This document shows positions 35,804 to 44,885 of a stretch of 64,000 nucleotides of DNA, one piece after another (position 1 is the first letter of the stretch; each line of letters opens with the position of its first letter). Made by a program: the position numbers and the translations under genes. This DNA comes from Emcibacter sp. SYSU 3D8 (GTDB lineage: Bacteria > Pseudomonadota > Alphaproteobacteria > SMXS01): assembly GCF_039655875.1 (NCBI RefSeq), contig NZ_JBBYXK010000002.1, forward strand, positions 682,001-746,000, read 5' to 3'. The notes beneath the pieces are model-generated. The model was not told where the DNA came from and did no database searches. It saw nothing but the letters and a program-made list of their open reading frames with translations.

Positions 35804-36877
35804 TCAGTCGTCCAGCGGAAAGACCTGCGTCACATGGCCCATCTTGCGGCCGGGGCGGGCCTCGGCCTTGCCATAGAGATGCACGAACGTGCTGGGCTGC
35901 GCCTGCCAGTCGGCCACCTGCTCGATATCGTCGCCGATCAGATTGGTCATCACCGCACGGTGGGTCTGGGTCGTCGGCCCCAGCGGCAGGCCGCAAATGG
36001 CGCGGATATGGTTCTCGAACTGGCTGGTCCTGGCGCCTTCGATGGTCCAGTGGCCGGAATTGTGCACCCGGGGCGCGGTCTCGTTGACCAGCAATCCGCC
36101 ATCCACGGTCTCGAACAGCTCCACGGTCAGCACGCCGATATAGTCGAGTCCCTCGGCAATCTTGGTGGCGATGGTCTGGGCCCGCTGTTCCATCCGTTCC
36201 GAAATCAGCGCCGGCGCGGTGGTGCGGAACAGGATGTGATCGCGGTGCTCGTTCTCGACCACCGGGTAGAACTGGATGGCGCCCGACTGGCCGCGCACGC
36301 AGACGATGGACAACTCGCGGGTGAATTCGACGAACGCCTCGATGATGCATGACTGGCCCAGCATCTGGGCGTAAGCCCGGCCCATATCGGTGCGTTCGCG
36401 AATCAGGACCTGGCCTTTGCCGTCATAGCCGCCGCGCTGGGTTTTCAGCACACAGGGAAATCCCAGCAAGGGCGCTTCGCCGACCAGGTCGTCGAGCAGC
36501 TGGACGGCGGCGAACGGCGTTGTCGGCACGCCGATGCGATTGAGGTAGGACTTTTCGTCCAGCCGGTTCTGCGATGTCTTCAGCGCCTGCAGCGAGGGAT
36601 GCACCGGCTTGTCCTTGCTGGCGAACAGCACGGTCTGCTGGGGGATGTTCTCGAATTCGTAGGTCATCACGTCCACCTTGTCGGCGAACGCCTTGAGCGC
36701 CTCCTCGCGCTTGTAGGGCGCGACGATGGTCTCGTCGGCCACCTGCGAGGCCGGACTGTCTTCCTCCGGCGTGAAAATGACGGTGCGGTATCCCAGCTTC
36801 CCGGCCGCCTGCGCGAGCATACGGCCAAGCTGGCCACCCCCGAGGATGCCGATCGTGCCACCTGGTGCGATACGCAT
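35804..36877 (-). CDS. purK: N5-carboxyaminoimidazole ribonucleotide synthase
   Basis: A 357-residue ATP-grasp enzyme that carboxylates AIR to N5-CAIR in purine synthesis. The N-terminus TIGILGGGQLGRMLAQAA, the FENIP stretch, the KTQRGGYDGKGQ ATP-grasp region and the metal-binding VNETAPRVHNSGHWT are diagnostic. The gene follows purE by 8 bases and the two catalyse successive steps. Confidence 0.97.
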   Translation of the reverse strand: MRIAPGGTIGILGGGQLGRMLAQAAGKLGYRTVIFTPEEDSPASQVADETIVAPYKREEALKAFADKVDVMTYEFENIPQQTVLFASKDKPVHPSLQALKTSQNRLDEKSYLNRIGVPTTPFAAVQLLDDLVGEAPLLGFPCVLKTQRGGYDGKGQVLIRERTDMGRAYAQMLGQSCIIEAFVEFTRELSIVCVRGQSGAIQFYPVVENEHRDHILFRTTAPALISERMEQRAQTIATKIAEGLDYIGVLTVELFETVDGGLLVNETAPRVHNSGHWTIEGARTSQFENHIRAICGLPLGPTTQTHRAVMTNLIGDDIEQVADWQAQPSTFVHLYGKAEARPGRKMGHVTQVFPLDD

Positions 36878-36885
36878 TGTGCCTA

Positions 36886-37380
36886 CTATGCCTCGTCGAT
36901 GGGTTCGACGGCGACGGATTCGGTCAGCGCGCGGTGCCAGGCATCGAGCCGCGCCGCAACCTTCTCATCCAGCAGCGCCACGACACGGGCAGCGAGCAAT
37001 CCGGCGTTCTTGGCGCCGGCCGCGCCGATAGCGAGGGTGCCGACGGGAATGCCGCCCGGCATCTGGACGATGGACAGCAGACTGTCCTGGCCCTTCAGCG
37101 CCTTCGATTCCACAGGCACGCCGAATACGGGAAGGATCGTCATCGACGCGGTCATGCCGGGAAGATGCGCTGCGCCGCCTGCGCCGGCGATGATCACCTT
37201 CAGGCCACGGCCGCGCGCCGCCTTGGCGTATTCCACCATGCGGTCGGGCGTTCGATGCGCCGAGACGATGCGGGTCTCGTAGGCCACGCCAAGTTCGGCC
37301 AGGATGTCGGCGGCATGCTTCATGGTCGTCCAGTCGGACTGGCTTCCCATGATGATCCCTACCAGCGGCGTATCCGCCAT
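36886..37380 (-). CDS. purE: N5-CAIR mutase
   Basis: A 164-residue class I PurE that converts N5-CAIR to CAIR. Signatures [28 protein letters not shown] and [13 protein letters not shown] are all conserved, including the active-site His of AHRTP. ATG 37380 (MADTPLVGI) is favoured over the one 15 bases upstream. First gene of the purE-purK operon. Confidence 0.97.
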   Translation of the reverse strand: MADTPLVGIIMGSQSDWTTMKHAADILAELGVAYETRIVSAHRTPDRMVEYAKAARGRGLKVIIAGAGGAAHLPGMTASMTILPVFGVPVESKALKGQDSLLSIVQMPGGIPVGTLAIGAAGAKNAGLLAARVVALLDEKVAARLDAWHRALTESVAVEPIDEA

Positions 37381-37474
37381 TGCTTTGCCTTCCACCGGAA
37401 AAGCGCGCGATTATAGGCGGGATCGCGCCGGGAGCAAGCGCGGTTCGGATGCCCGAAGCAGTGCTCTCACACAG

Positions 37475-37675
37475 CTAGGCTATAATGTCGGGGGTGAGCT
37501 CATTACGCACCTTGGATATCTGGTCCTTCAGGGCCAGCTTGCGCTTCTTCAGCCGCTGGACACGAATCTGATCCACATGCGCCTGCGTCTGCAGGGCCAA
37601 GATCGAAGCGTCCAGATCGCTGTGCTCAATCTCCAACTGGGCCAGTTTGGCTTCCAGTGCCGCTCGATCGATCAT
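37475..37675 (-). CDS. DUF465 (YdcH-like) small protein
   Basis: A 66-residue coiled-coil protein of the YdcH/DUF465 family. The pattern LEIEHSDLDASILALQ followed by VQRLKKRKLALKDQISKV is typical, with the end PDIIA. Function of the family is unknown. ATG 37675 is used; the longer ORF reaches into the divergent gene. A second, shorter family member lies at 38896. Confidence 0.85.
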   Translation of the reverse strand: MIDRAALEAKLAQLEIEHSDLDASILALQTQAHVDQIRVQRLKKRKLALKDQISKVRNELTPDIIA

Positions 37676-37751
37676 CGTGCCTAAGAATCCGTAAAGTTCC
37701 CGCGCGCATGATAGCAGCGGAGTACCAATTGCCGTAGCCTTTCGCTCGCAT

Positions 37752-38201
37752 ATGTCCCCTGCTGGCACATTCTGGTGTTTTTCCCTCTCGGTCTACGGCG
37801 CGCCCGGCGTGGAGGCGGCGTGCCTGGACCTCCAGGATCGTTTTGGCGCCGACGTGAACCTGGTGCTCTATTGCCTGTGGATCGGCCGCGCACTGACGCC
37901 TCAGGCCCTTGACGCGGCGCTCGAAGCGGCGGCGCCGATCCAGACCTACATCCAGCCGCTGCGCGATATGCGCCGTTCGCTGCCCAAGGATGATGGCGGC
38001 GCCCGCGATGCCGTCAAACGCGCCGAGCTGGCGGCGGAAAAGCTGGAACAGGACGCTCTCGAGGCGCTGGGCGAGGGCGCCGCGCCGGACGCAAACCTGG
38101 CGCGGCTCAATCTGCGCCTCTATGCCGGACGGCTCGCGGCCGATGCAGATGCATTCGCGGCGGCGGCCGCACCGCTATTGGCGGCGACCAGCGTCGCTTG
38201 A
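37752..38201 (+). CDS. TIGR02444-family protein
   Basis: A 149-residue protein beginning GTFWCFSLSVYGAPGVEAACLDLQDRFGADVN, which matches the family defined by TIGR02444 (short proteins, function unknown). The central part is Ala/Arg rich and helical. It starts at ATG 37752, divergent from the DUF465 gene, and converges on ubiX. Confidence 0.8.
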   Translation: MSPAGTFWCFSLSVYGAPGVEAACLDLQDRFGADVNLVLYCLWIGRALTPQALDAALEAAAPIQTYIQPLRDMRRSLPKDDGGARDAVKRAELAAEKLEQDALEALGEGAAPDANLARLNLRLYAGRLAADADAFAAAAAPLLAATSVA

Positions 38202-38209
38202 ACCTGCGC

Positions 38210-38758
38210 TCATTCCCGCCAGCGGTGCGCCAGCTCATTGTCGATCCCGAACAGGTCGAGGATGCGGCCGACCGAATGATCGACGATCTGCTGCACGGAT
38301 TGTGGCCGGGGGTAGAAGGCGGGAAGCGGCGGGGCGATGATGGCGCCCATCTCGGTAAGCGCCGCCATGGTCCGCAAATGGCCCAGATGAAGCGGCGATT
38401 CGCGCAGCATCAGCACCAGCCGGCGGCGCTCTTTCAATGCAACGTCGGCGGCGCGGGTAAGCAGGGTGGTGGTGACGCCGGTGGCGATTTCCGACATCGA
38501 GCGCACCGAACAGGGCACGACAGCCATGCCCAGGCCCCGGAACGAGCCGGAGGCGATGGCCGCGCCCACATCCGCGGCCGGGTAATAATGGTCGGCCAGC
38601 GCCCGGACATCCGCCGGCTTCAGCTCGGTCTCATAGCCCAGGGTCATCTCGGCGGCCTTCGAGATCACCAGATGGCTTTCCACCCCCGTTTCCCTCAACG
38701 CGCGCAGCAGGGTGACGCCATAGATCACGCCCGACGCGCCGGTGATTCCGACGATCAA
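38210..38758 (-). CDS. ubiX: Flavin prenyltransferase UbiX
   Basis: A 182-residue flavoprotein-fold enzyme that prenylates FMN to make the prenyl-FMN cofactor of UbiD-type decarboxylases. Features: IVGITGASGVIYGVTLLRAL (flavin-binding loop), VVPCSVRSMSEIATG, RRLVLMLRESPLHLGHLR and the late PAFYPRPQSVQQIVDH. The first codon is TTG 38758, with GGGAACAG ahead; no ATG lies nearby in frame. No ubiD is in this window. Confidence 0.94.
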   Translation of the reverse strand: MIVGITGASGVIYGVTLLRALRETGVESHLVISKAAEMTLGYETELKPADVRALADHYYPAADVGAAIASGSFRGLGMAVVPCSVRSMSEIATGVTTTLLTRAADVALKERRRLVLMLRESPLHLGHLRTMAALTEMGAIIAPPLPAFYPRPQSVQQIVDHSVGRILDLFGIDNELAHRWRE

Positions 38759-38840
38759 TCTGTTCCCGCTCGGGTTTTGCGTGGGAATGGAGATGAGTCC
38801 TCCGCTTTGCAGCCTAGATTAGAATCGTTCTTCCGTGACT

Positions 38841-38869
38841 CTGCCGCCGTGGGCGTGATGTAGTATACT
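38841..38869 (+). promoter_or_regulatory. Sigma-70-type promoter of the second DUF465 gene
   Basis: CTGCCG (38841-38846) and TATACT (38864-38869) with a 17-base spacer, 26 bases before the start. Confidence 0.5.
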
Positions 38870-38895
38870 GGCTAGATGCCTATAAGGAGATTTTG

Positions 38896-39060
38896 ATGAC
38901 CACAGAGTCGCACCTGTCCGCACTCGAAACCAAGCATCACCGTCTCGATGACGAAATAAGCGGCGAAATGCATCGCCCCACGCCGGACCAGGTCCGGCTG
39001 ACCTCCCTGAAGCGGGAAAAACTTCGAATCAAGGAAGAGATCACGCGGTTGCAGGACTGA
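38896..39060 (+). CDS. DUF465 (YdcH-like) small protein, second copy
   Basis: A 54-residue protein, beginning MTTESHLSALETKHHRLDDE, with the typical LTSLKREKLRIKEEITRL ending. Same DUF465 fold as the 66-residue protein at 37475, so two family members lie within 1.5 kb. AAGGAGA is well placed before ATG 38896 and a good promoter lies upstream. Probably a genuine single gene with a role in cell physiology that is not known. Confidence 0.82.
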   Translation: MTTESHLSALETKHHRLDDEISGEMHRPTPDQVRLTSLKREKLRIKEEITRLQD

Positions 39061-39135
39061 CACCCGCGTCGCCACCCGGCGGGCCGTTTCTGCGGGCCGC
39101 CGGGCGTAGCGCGGTTCAAGTCCGATCGCGGACTG

Positions 39136-39753
39136 CTAGTCGAACGTGATGTCCGGCTGGGGCATCTTGCCCAGGTCGACATAGGGCTGCTCGTCCATAC
39201 CGGCCGAGTCTCCCTGCGCCGCCCGCGCCTTGTCGGCGCGTGCCGCCGCGATCTGGATGGCCTCGTCCAGTTCCCTCTGGGTGCACAGTCCCAGCGACAC
39301 CGGATCGGTGGGCTTCAGATTGGTGATGTTCCAGTGGCTCCGATTGCGGATCGAGGCGATGGTCGGCTTGGTGGTGCCGATCAGCTTGCCGACCTGCGCA
39401 TCGGTCAGTTCCGGATGATTCCGCACCAGCCACGCAATGGCGTCCGGGCGGTCCTGACGCTTGGATACCGGCGTGTAGCGCGGACCCCGGCGCTTTTTCG
39501 CTTCGGGGATGACCGGCTGGTTGAGCTTCAGCCGCTCGGCCGGGTCGCCTTCACAGCGGACGATCTCTTCCTTGGTAAGCTGGCCATTGCTGACCGGGTC
39601 CAGTCCGACAATGTTCTGTGCCACCTCGCCGTCGGCGATGCCCTGCACTTCCAGTTCGTGCAGGCCGCAGAATTCGCCAATCTGACGAAAGGTCAGCTTG
39701 GTGTTGTCGACGAGCCAGACAGCGGTTGCCTTGGGCATCAACGGTAGGTTCAT
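39136..39753 (-). CDS. trcR: Cell-cycle transcriptional regulator TrcR (DUF1013)
   Basis: A 205-residue DUF1013 protein, a regulator found across alphaproteobacteria and annotated as TrcR, which works with cell-cycle gene control. It carries two helix-turn-helix-like blocks: FRQIGEFCGLHELEVQGIADG (about 23-43) and DAQVGKLIGTTKPTIASIR (about 119-137). ATG 39753 with GGAG 8 bases upstream is used; the preceding TTG would add one residue. Upstream DNA carries a perfect palindrome (39813-39822). Confidence 0.88.
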   Translation of the reverse strand: MNLPLMPKATAVWLVDNTKLTFRQIGEFCGLHELEVQGIADGEVAQNIVGLDPVSNGQLTKEEIVRCEGDPAERLKLNQPVIPEAKKRRGPRYTPVSKRQDRPDAIAWLVRNHPELTDAQVGKLIGTTKPTIASIRNRSHWNITNLKPTDPVSLGLCTQRELDEAIQIAAARADKARAAQGDSAGMDEQPYVDLGKMPQPDITFD

Positions 39754-39812
39754 CAATAGTCTCCTGTGCGCCGCATCGGCGCCGACGGGAAGTCAATGCT
39801 CGGATGTTCGCC

Positions 39813-39822
39813 CCTATATAGG
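39813..39822. promoter_or_regulatory. Palindrome in the trcR promoter region
   Basis: Perfect CCTATATAGG palindrome 60 bases upstream of trcR. TATATA inside could serve as a -10 on the minus strand, or the palindrome could bind a regulator. No matching -35 was clear. Confidence 0.3.
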
Positions 39823-39953
39823 CTCAGGGGCGCGCGAAAGAAAGATTTTGTCTGGATCCACCGCTTTCAGGAGGCTGGACCTGAATGCGGGCAGAAGATC
39901 GATTCCTGAGTGCTTGAGCAGCGTGCCGGCATCCAACAGCGACGCGGGCTGTT

Positions 39954-40952
39954 CTAGTCCACCTTCAGGATGATCTTGCCGATATGGGCGCTCGATTCGA
40001 TCCGGCGATGGGCCGCGGCGGCATCGGCGAGCGGCATTACCGAGTCGATGACCGGCGCAATCCTGCCACTTTCGAACAGCGGCCAGACGGTTTCGTGGAT
40101 GCCGCGCACCACGGCGCCCTTCTGCTCGGGCGTCCGCGCGCGCAGCGTCGAACCGGTGATGGTGAGCCGCTTCAGCATCATGGTGAAAATCGGGATCTCG
40201 GCCGTATTGCCGCCCAGCGCGGCGATGCTGACATGCCGGCCCTCGAGCCGCATGATCGAGAGGTCGCGGGCCAGGTAATCGCCGCCCACCATGTCGAGCA
40301 CAACGTCGACGCCGTCGCCGGTCTCGGCCTTGATGACCTCTACGTAATCCTCGGTCTTGTAATTGATGGCGCGCTTTGCACCCAGATCGACGCAGGCCTG
40401 ACACTTTTCCGCCGTCCCGGCGGTGGCATAGACCTCGGCGCCCAGCGCCGCAGCGAGCGCGACGGCAGAGGTGCCGATGCCCGACGAGCCGCCATGCACC
40501 AGCAGGCGCTCGCCCTTCTGCAGCCGGCCGCGCTCGAACACATTGGTCCAGACCGTGCAATACGTCTCCATGATGGCCGCGCCCTGCTCGAAGCTGAATC
40601 CCTTCGGCAAAGGCAGCGCCTGGATCGCGGGAACCGCGCAATAGGTGGCATAGCCGCCGCCCGCCAGCAGCGCGCAGACCCTGTCGCCCAGCTTGAACCC
40701 GGTAACGCCGTCGCCGATCGCCGCCACTTCGCCCGCGCATTCCAGGCCCATGATCTCCGACGAGCCTTTCGGCGGCGGATAATGGCCCTCGCGCTGCGCC
40801 GCGTCCGCCCGGTTCAGCCCGGCAGCGCGGACCCGGATCAGGATTTCGCCGGCCTTCGGCAGATCCACCGGAATGTCCCGCACTTCCATGTTCTCGGGGC
40901 CGCCGAATTTGACGGTAACGATGGCCGGTGCGGTCTTTGGCAGGTCGGACAT
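39954..40952 (-). CDS. NAD(P)H:quinone oxidoreductase, zinc-independent MDR family
   Basis: A 332-residue quinone-oxidoreductase of the medium-chain dehydrogenase/reductase superfamily. The Rossmann motif LLVHGGSSGIGTSAVALAAAL and the N-terminal KAGEILIRVRAAGLNRADAAQREG are diagnostic; GYATYCAVPA follows. It lacks the zinc-ligand cysteines of alcohol dehydrogenases. ATG 40952 has GGAATCTCC upstream. It is divergent from the DUF1192 gene, with a 63-base gap. Confidence 0.92.
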   Translation of the reverse strand: MSDLPKTAPAIVTVKFGGPENMEVRDIPVDLPKAGEILIRVRAAGLNRADAAQREGHYPPPKGSSEIMGLECAGEVAAIGDGVTGFKLGDRVCALLAGGGYATYCAVPAIQALPLPKGFSFEQGAAIMETYCTVWTNVFERGRLQKGERLLVHGGSSGIGTSAVALAAALGAEVYATAGTAEKCQACVDLGAKRAINYKTEDYVEVIKAETGDGVDVVLDMVGGDYLARDLSIMRLEGRHVSIAALGGNTAEIPIFTMMLKRLTITGSTLRARTPEQKGAVVRGIHETVWPLFESGRIAPVIDSVMPLADAAAAHRRIESSAHIGKIILKVD

Positions 40953-41015
40953 TCTGGAGATTCCCATTTTGGAGTAGAGTCCGGGCACCTTACCAATGAC
41001 GAACAGGAGGACAAG

Positions 41016-41207
41016 GTGGATTTGGACGACCTGCCCCGCCCGCGCCCGGCCGGTGCCGCCGATCTTGCCCGGGAAGCGCTCGATAACCTGTCGATTTATG
41101 AACTCAAGGAGCGCATCGCGCTGCTCGAGGCCGAGATCGTGCGGACCCGGAAATTGATGGACTCCAAGGAAACCAGCCAATCGGCGGCCGCAAAGCTGTT
41201 CAAGTAA
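41016..41207 (+). CDS. DUF1192 small protein
   Basis: A 63-residue DUF1192 protein. The core LSIYELKERIALLEAEIVRTR is the conserved helical segment of this alphaproteobacterial family. It starts at GTG 41016 with a perfect AGGAGG 5 bases away. Function unknown. A strong terminator lies about 110 bases downstream. Confidence 0.85.
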   Translation: MDLDDLPRPRPAGAADLAREALDNLSIYELKERIALLEAEIVRTRKLMDSKETSQSAAAKLFK

Positions 41208-41319
41208 ACGGGCCGATGTCTGAACGCCGTTAATCCGACGTTAAGGTTCATCCGTATAGGTTGAGACCATCAGATCGGCTTTCCCCTCCCTTGGCCGGTC
41301 TGATGACTCCCCCAGACTT

Positions 41320-41352
41320 GGCCGCTCAGGCATTGCCGAGCGGCCTTTTTTT
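41320..41352 (+). terminator. Rho-independent terminator after DUF1192
   Basis: GGCCGCTC / GAGCGGCC stem of 8 base pairs, 10-base loop, then TTTTTTT. It lies just beyond the end of the convergent UbiH-type gene. Confidence 0.88.
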
Positions 41353-41371
41353 GTCCGCGCCGGCCGGCGTG

Positions 41372-42610
41372 CTACAGCGCTTCGCCCTTCAGCAGGCGCG
41401 GCAACGTGCCGACAGTGCCGCGGGCATGCTGCATGAAGAAGCGCTTCAGCGGATCGATCCGGTTGACCACGGCCAGGCCGGCGTCGCGCAGCAGGCGCAC
41501 CGGCGCCACGTCGTTGGTGAACAGGGCGTTGAGACGATCGGTGACGGCGGCAAGCGTCAGTGTGTCGATGCGGCGCCACCTGTCGTAGCGCTCCAGAACC
41601 AGCGGCGAGCCGATGTCGAGGCCGAGCCGTGCATTGTCGACCAGCAGCTCGGCCAGCGCCGCCACGTCGCGCCAGCCCAGGTTCAGGCCCTGGCCCGCGA
41701 TGGGATGGATGCCGTGGGCCGCGTCGCCCACCAGCGCCAGACGGTCGGCACTGAAGCGCTCGGCTACATGTACCGCGTAGGGATAGGAGAACCGCGGGCC
41801 GACAGCATGCACCGCGCCGAGAAAGCCCTCCACCCGCTTCGAGATCTCGGCGTTGAAGGCGTTTTCGTCCAGCGCCAGCATGGCCCTGGCCACGTGATGC
41901 TTCTCGCTCCACACCAGCGACGAGCGCTTGCCGGTGATCGGCAGCACAGCAAACGGGCCGGCGGGCAGGAAGCGCTCGTGGGCGATGCCCAGATGATCCT
42001 TTTCATGCTCGATGGTGGTGACGATGCCGGTCTCGGCATAGTCGCGGCCCAGCACCTTGATGCCTGCCGCATCGCGCAGCGGCGATTTCCGCCCGTCGGC
42101 GGCCACCACCAGCGAGGCGCGCAGCGTGCCATGGCCGCCCAGCCGCGCGCTGACGCCGCCCGGATGCGGCTCCAGGCCATCGACCGTGGCCGGGTATTGC
42201 AGGTGGACCGTACCCAGGTCCTGGATCGCCCTGAGCAGGCCCAGTCTGATGTGCCGGTTCTCGACCAGATAGCCGAACGGCTCACGGCCGAGAGCCCGAT
42301 GATCGAAGTCGAGGAAGACGGGCGCCGCGCCATCGGTAACCCGGATATTCAGGATCGGCTGGGCATGCGCCGCCATGTGCCGCCACGCGCCGATCGTCTC
42401 CAGCAGACGCCAGGAGGCATAGGCGATGGCCGTCACCCTGCCGTCGAAACCGGGGTCGACCGTGGCATCCAGGCTGGCGCGCTCGGCGACAGTTGTCTGG
42501 ATTCCCGCGCATCCCAAAGCCACGGCGAGGCTGAGACCCGCGAGGCCGCCGCCGACGATCAGCACGTCGGTGCGCGGGGACGAGGCCGGTGTCGGATGCT
42601 GCACGGTCAT
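41372..42610 (-). CDS. UbiH/UbiF/COQ6-family FAD-dependent hydroxylase
   Basis: A 412-residue flavoprotein monooxygenase. The N-terminal FAD motif is DVLIVGGGLAGLSLAVAL (GxGxxG), the DG-type motif LVVAADGRKS is mid-protein, and the signature RLALVGDAAHGIHPIAGQGLNLG binds the flavin ribityl chain. These features define the ubiquinone-pathway hydroxylases (UbiH, UbiI, UbiF, COQ6); the exact ring position is not determinable. Two ATG choices (42622, 42610) exist, neither with a strong ribosome site. Confidence 0.92.
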   Translation of the reverse strand: MTVQHPTPASSPRTDVLIVGGGLAGLSLAVALGCAGIQTTVAERASLDATVDPGFDGRVTAIAYASWRLLETIGAWRHMAAHAQPILNIRVTDGAAPVFLDFDHRALGREPFGYLVENRHIRLGLLRAIQDLGTVHLQYPATVDGLEPHPGGVSARLGGHGTLRASLVVAADGRKSPLRDAAGIKVLGRDYAETGIVTTIEHEKDHLGIAHERFLPAGPFAVLPITGKRSSLVWSEKHHVARAMLALDENAFNAEISKRVEGFLGAVHAVGPRFSYPYAVHVAERFSADRLALVGDAAHGIHPIAGQGLNLGWRDVAALAELLVDNARLGLDIGSPLVLERYDRWRRIDTLTLAAVTDRLNALFTNDVAPVRLLRDAGLAVVNRIDPLKRFFMQHARGTVGTLPRLLKGEAL

Positions 42611-42693
42611 GACGCGAACCATGGACGGCGGCGCAATACGTTGTCCAGCCCATTGACCGGGCCGCAATTGCCTAAATAACAGACAGTCTATAA

Positions 42694-43248
<555 letters not shown>

Positions 43249-43271
43249 CAAGATTAGGGAGAACCAATCCA

Positions 43272-44576
43272 ATGAAGATCAAACCAACCCTTATGGCCGC
43301 GGCTACGGCGATTGTCGCCGTGGGCATGGCCGCCATGCCCGCATTCGCGCAGGAGGCCGATCCGACGCCCGTTCTCGATACCGGCAATACGGCGTGGATG
43401 CTGACCTCGACCGCTCTGGTCCTGTTCATGACCATTCCGGGCCTGGCCCTGTTCTATGCCGGCATGGTCCGCAAGAAGAACATCCTGTCCACCGCCATGC
43501 AGAGCTTCACGATCACCTGTCTGATGACGCTGATCTGGATGATCATCGGGTACTCGCTGGCCTTCACCGAAAACCCCAACCCGGGCCTGAACAAGTTCTT
43601 CGGCGGCTTCGACAAGATGTTCCTGTCGGGCCTGACCGTTGACGGCCTCAGCGGCACCATTCCGGAAAGCCTGTTCATGGTCTTCCAGATGACGTTCGCC
43701 ATCATCACGCCCGCCCTGATCACCGGCGCCTTCGCCGACCGCATGAAGTTCTCGGCGCTGCTGTGGTTCATGGGCGTGTGGAGCATCATCGTCTACGCCC
43801 CCGTGGCTCACTGGGTGTGGGGCGGCGGCTTCCTTGCCAATGCCGGCGTCCTCGACTTCGCCGGCGGTACCGTGGTGCACATCAACGCGGGTATCGCGGG
43901 TCTTGTCGCCTGTATCGTGCTGGGCAAGCGCACCGGCTACGGCCAGGAGAACATGGCGCCGCACAACCTGACGCTCAGCCTGATCGGCGCCTCCATGCTG
44001 TGGGTGGGCTGGTTCGGCTTCAACGCCGGTTCGGAACTGGCCGCTGACGGCCGCGCCGCCATGGCCATGGTCGTGACCCAGATCGCCACGGCTGCCGCCG
44101 CGCTGAGCTGGATGTTCATCGAGTGGATGGTCCACAAGAAGCCCAGCGTTCTCGGCATCATCTCCGGCGCCGTTGCCGGCCTGGTGGCGATCACCCCGGC
44201 TTCCGGTTTCGTCGATCCCATGGGTGCGCTCTGGATCGGCATCGCCGCCGGCGTGATCTGCTTCTTCGCTGCCACGACCCTGAAGAAGGCGCTGCGCTAT
44301 GATGACTCCCTCGATGTCTGGGGTGTTCACGGCGTGGGCGGCATCGTCGGCGCAGTGCTGACCGGTGTCTTCGTCTCCGAAGCGGTAAGCGGCACGGCCC
44401 CGAGCATGGGCCAGGTCATCATCCAGATCGAAGGCATCGTCGCCACCCTGCTGTGGAGCGGCATCGCCAGCTTCGTCATCCTGAAGGTCATCGACATGAC
44501 CATCGGCCTCCGGGTTTCCAAGGAGCAGGAAGTCGAAGGCCTCGACATCAGCCTGCACGGGGAATCCCTGCAGTAA
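43272..44576 (+). CDS. amtB: Ammonium transporter AmtB
   Basis: A 434-residue Amt channel. It has a signal peptide (AAATAIVAVGMAAMPAFA), as in AmtB proteins, then 11 membrane helices. The pore histidines sit in GGTVVHINAG and WGVHGVGGIVG, and VWMFFGFN-like stretches appear as WVGWFGFNAGSELA. The C-terminal tail (EVEGLDISLHGES) carries the P-II-contact region. It conducts NH4+/NH3 and is blocked by GlnK. Preceded by the glnK gene under a sigma-54 promoter. Confidence 0.96.
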   Translation: MKIKPTLMAAATAIVAVGMAAMPAFAQEADPTPVLDTGNTAWMLTSTALVLFMTIPGLALFYAGMVRKKNILSTAMQSFTITCLMTLIWMIIGYSLAFTENPNPGLNKFFGGFDKMFLSGLTVDGLSGTIPESLFMVFQMTFAIITPALITGAFADRMKFSALLWFMGVWSIIVYAPVAHWVWGGGFLANAGVLDFAGGTVVHINAGIAGLVACIVLGKRTGYGQENMAPHNLTLSLIGASMLWVGWFGFNAGSELAADGRAAMAMVVTQIATAAAALSWMFIEWMVHKKPSVLGIISGAVAGLVAITPASGFVDPMGALWIGIAAGVICFFAATTLKKALRYDDSLDVWGVHGVGGIVGAVLTGVFVSEAVSGTAPSMGQVIIQIEGIVATLLWSGIASFVILKVIDMTIGLRVSKEQEVEGLDISLHGESLQ

Positions 44577-44682
44577 GCCTATCGGCCGGACCACGGGTCA
44601 CCGCGGTCCGGCCAACCCATTCTCCCCCGGCCTCTCCCAGGCCGGTTTCTCCCCCCGGGCCTGCCCAGAACTTCATCGTTCC

Positions 44683-44704
44683 GGGCGGGCCCGGCCCGTT
44701 TTTT
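44683..44704 (+). terminator. Probable terminator of glnK-amtB
   Basis: CGGGC / GCCCG short stem enclosing GC bases, followed by six T residues. The stem is short, so confidence is moderate. Confidence 0.45.
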
Positions 44705-44796
44705 GGGCAGCGGCGGTCATGCCCGGAACCAGGCCGGGCGCGGCCTGAACTGCCAACCTGTTGAAAGCATGTCTCTTTTACCCTGTTCCATCGAAT

Positions 44797-44812
44797 TGGC
44801 ACGGTTCTTGGT
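44797..44812 (+). promoter_or_regulatory. Sigma-54 promoter of the second amt gene
   Basis: TGGCAC-N5-TTGGT, with a -24/-12 spacing identical to that of glnK-amtB and the same 15-base core TTGGCACGGTTCTTG. It lies 74 bases upstream of the start. The duplication suggests joint control by NtrC. Confidence 0.75.
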
Positions 44813-44885
44813 TCGGAACTGGCGTCAATGCGGTCGACCTGCCTGCGGTTTGACCGCCGGGAAGAGAGCAACAGGGAGAGATTGA

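Larger units (their letters stand above)
44577..44885. other. Intergenic gap with hairpins and a sigma-54 promoter
   Basis: About 309 bases between amtB and the second amt gene. A perfect 9-base-pair inverted repeat (44584-44613, GGCCGGACC / GGTCCGGCC) is followed by a GC-rich stretch with a poly-T run near 44699-44704 that probably ends amtB transcription. The last third carries the sigma-54 promoter of the next gene. Confidence 0.7.
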
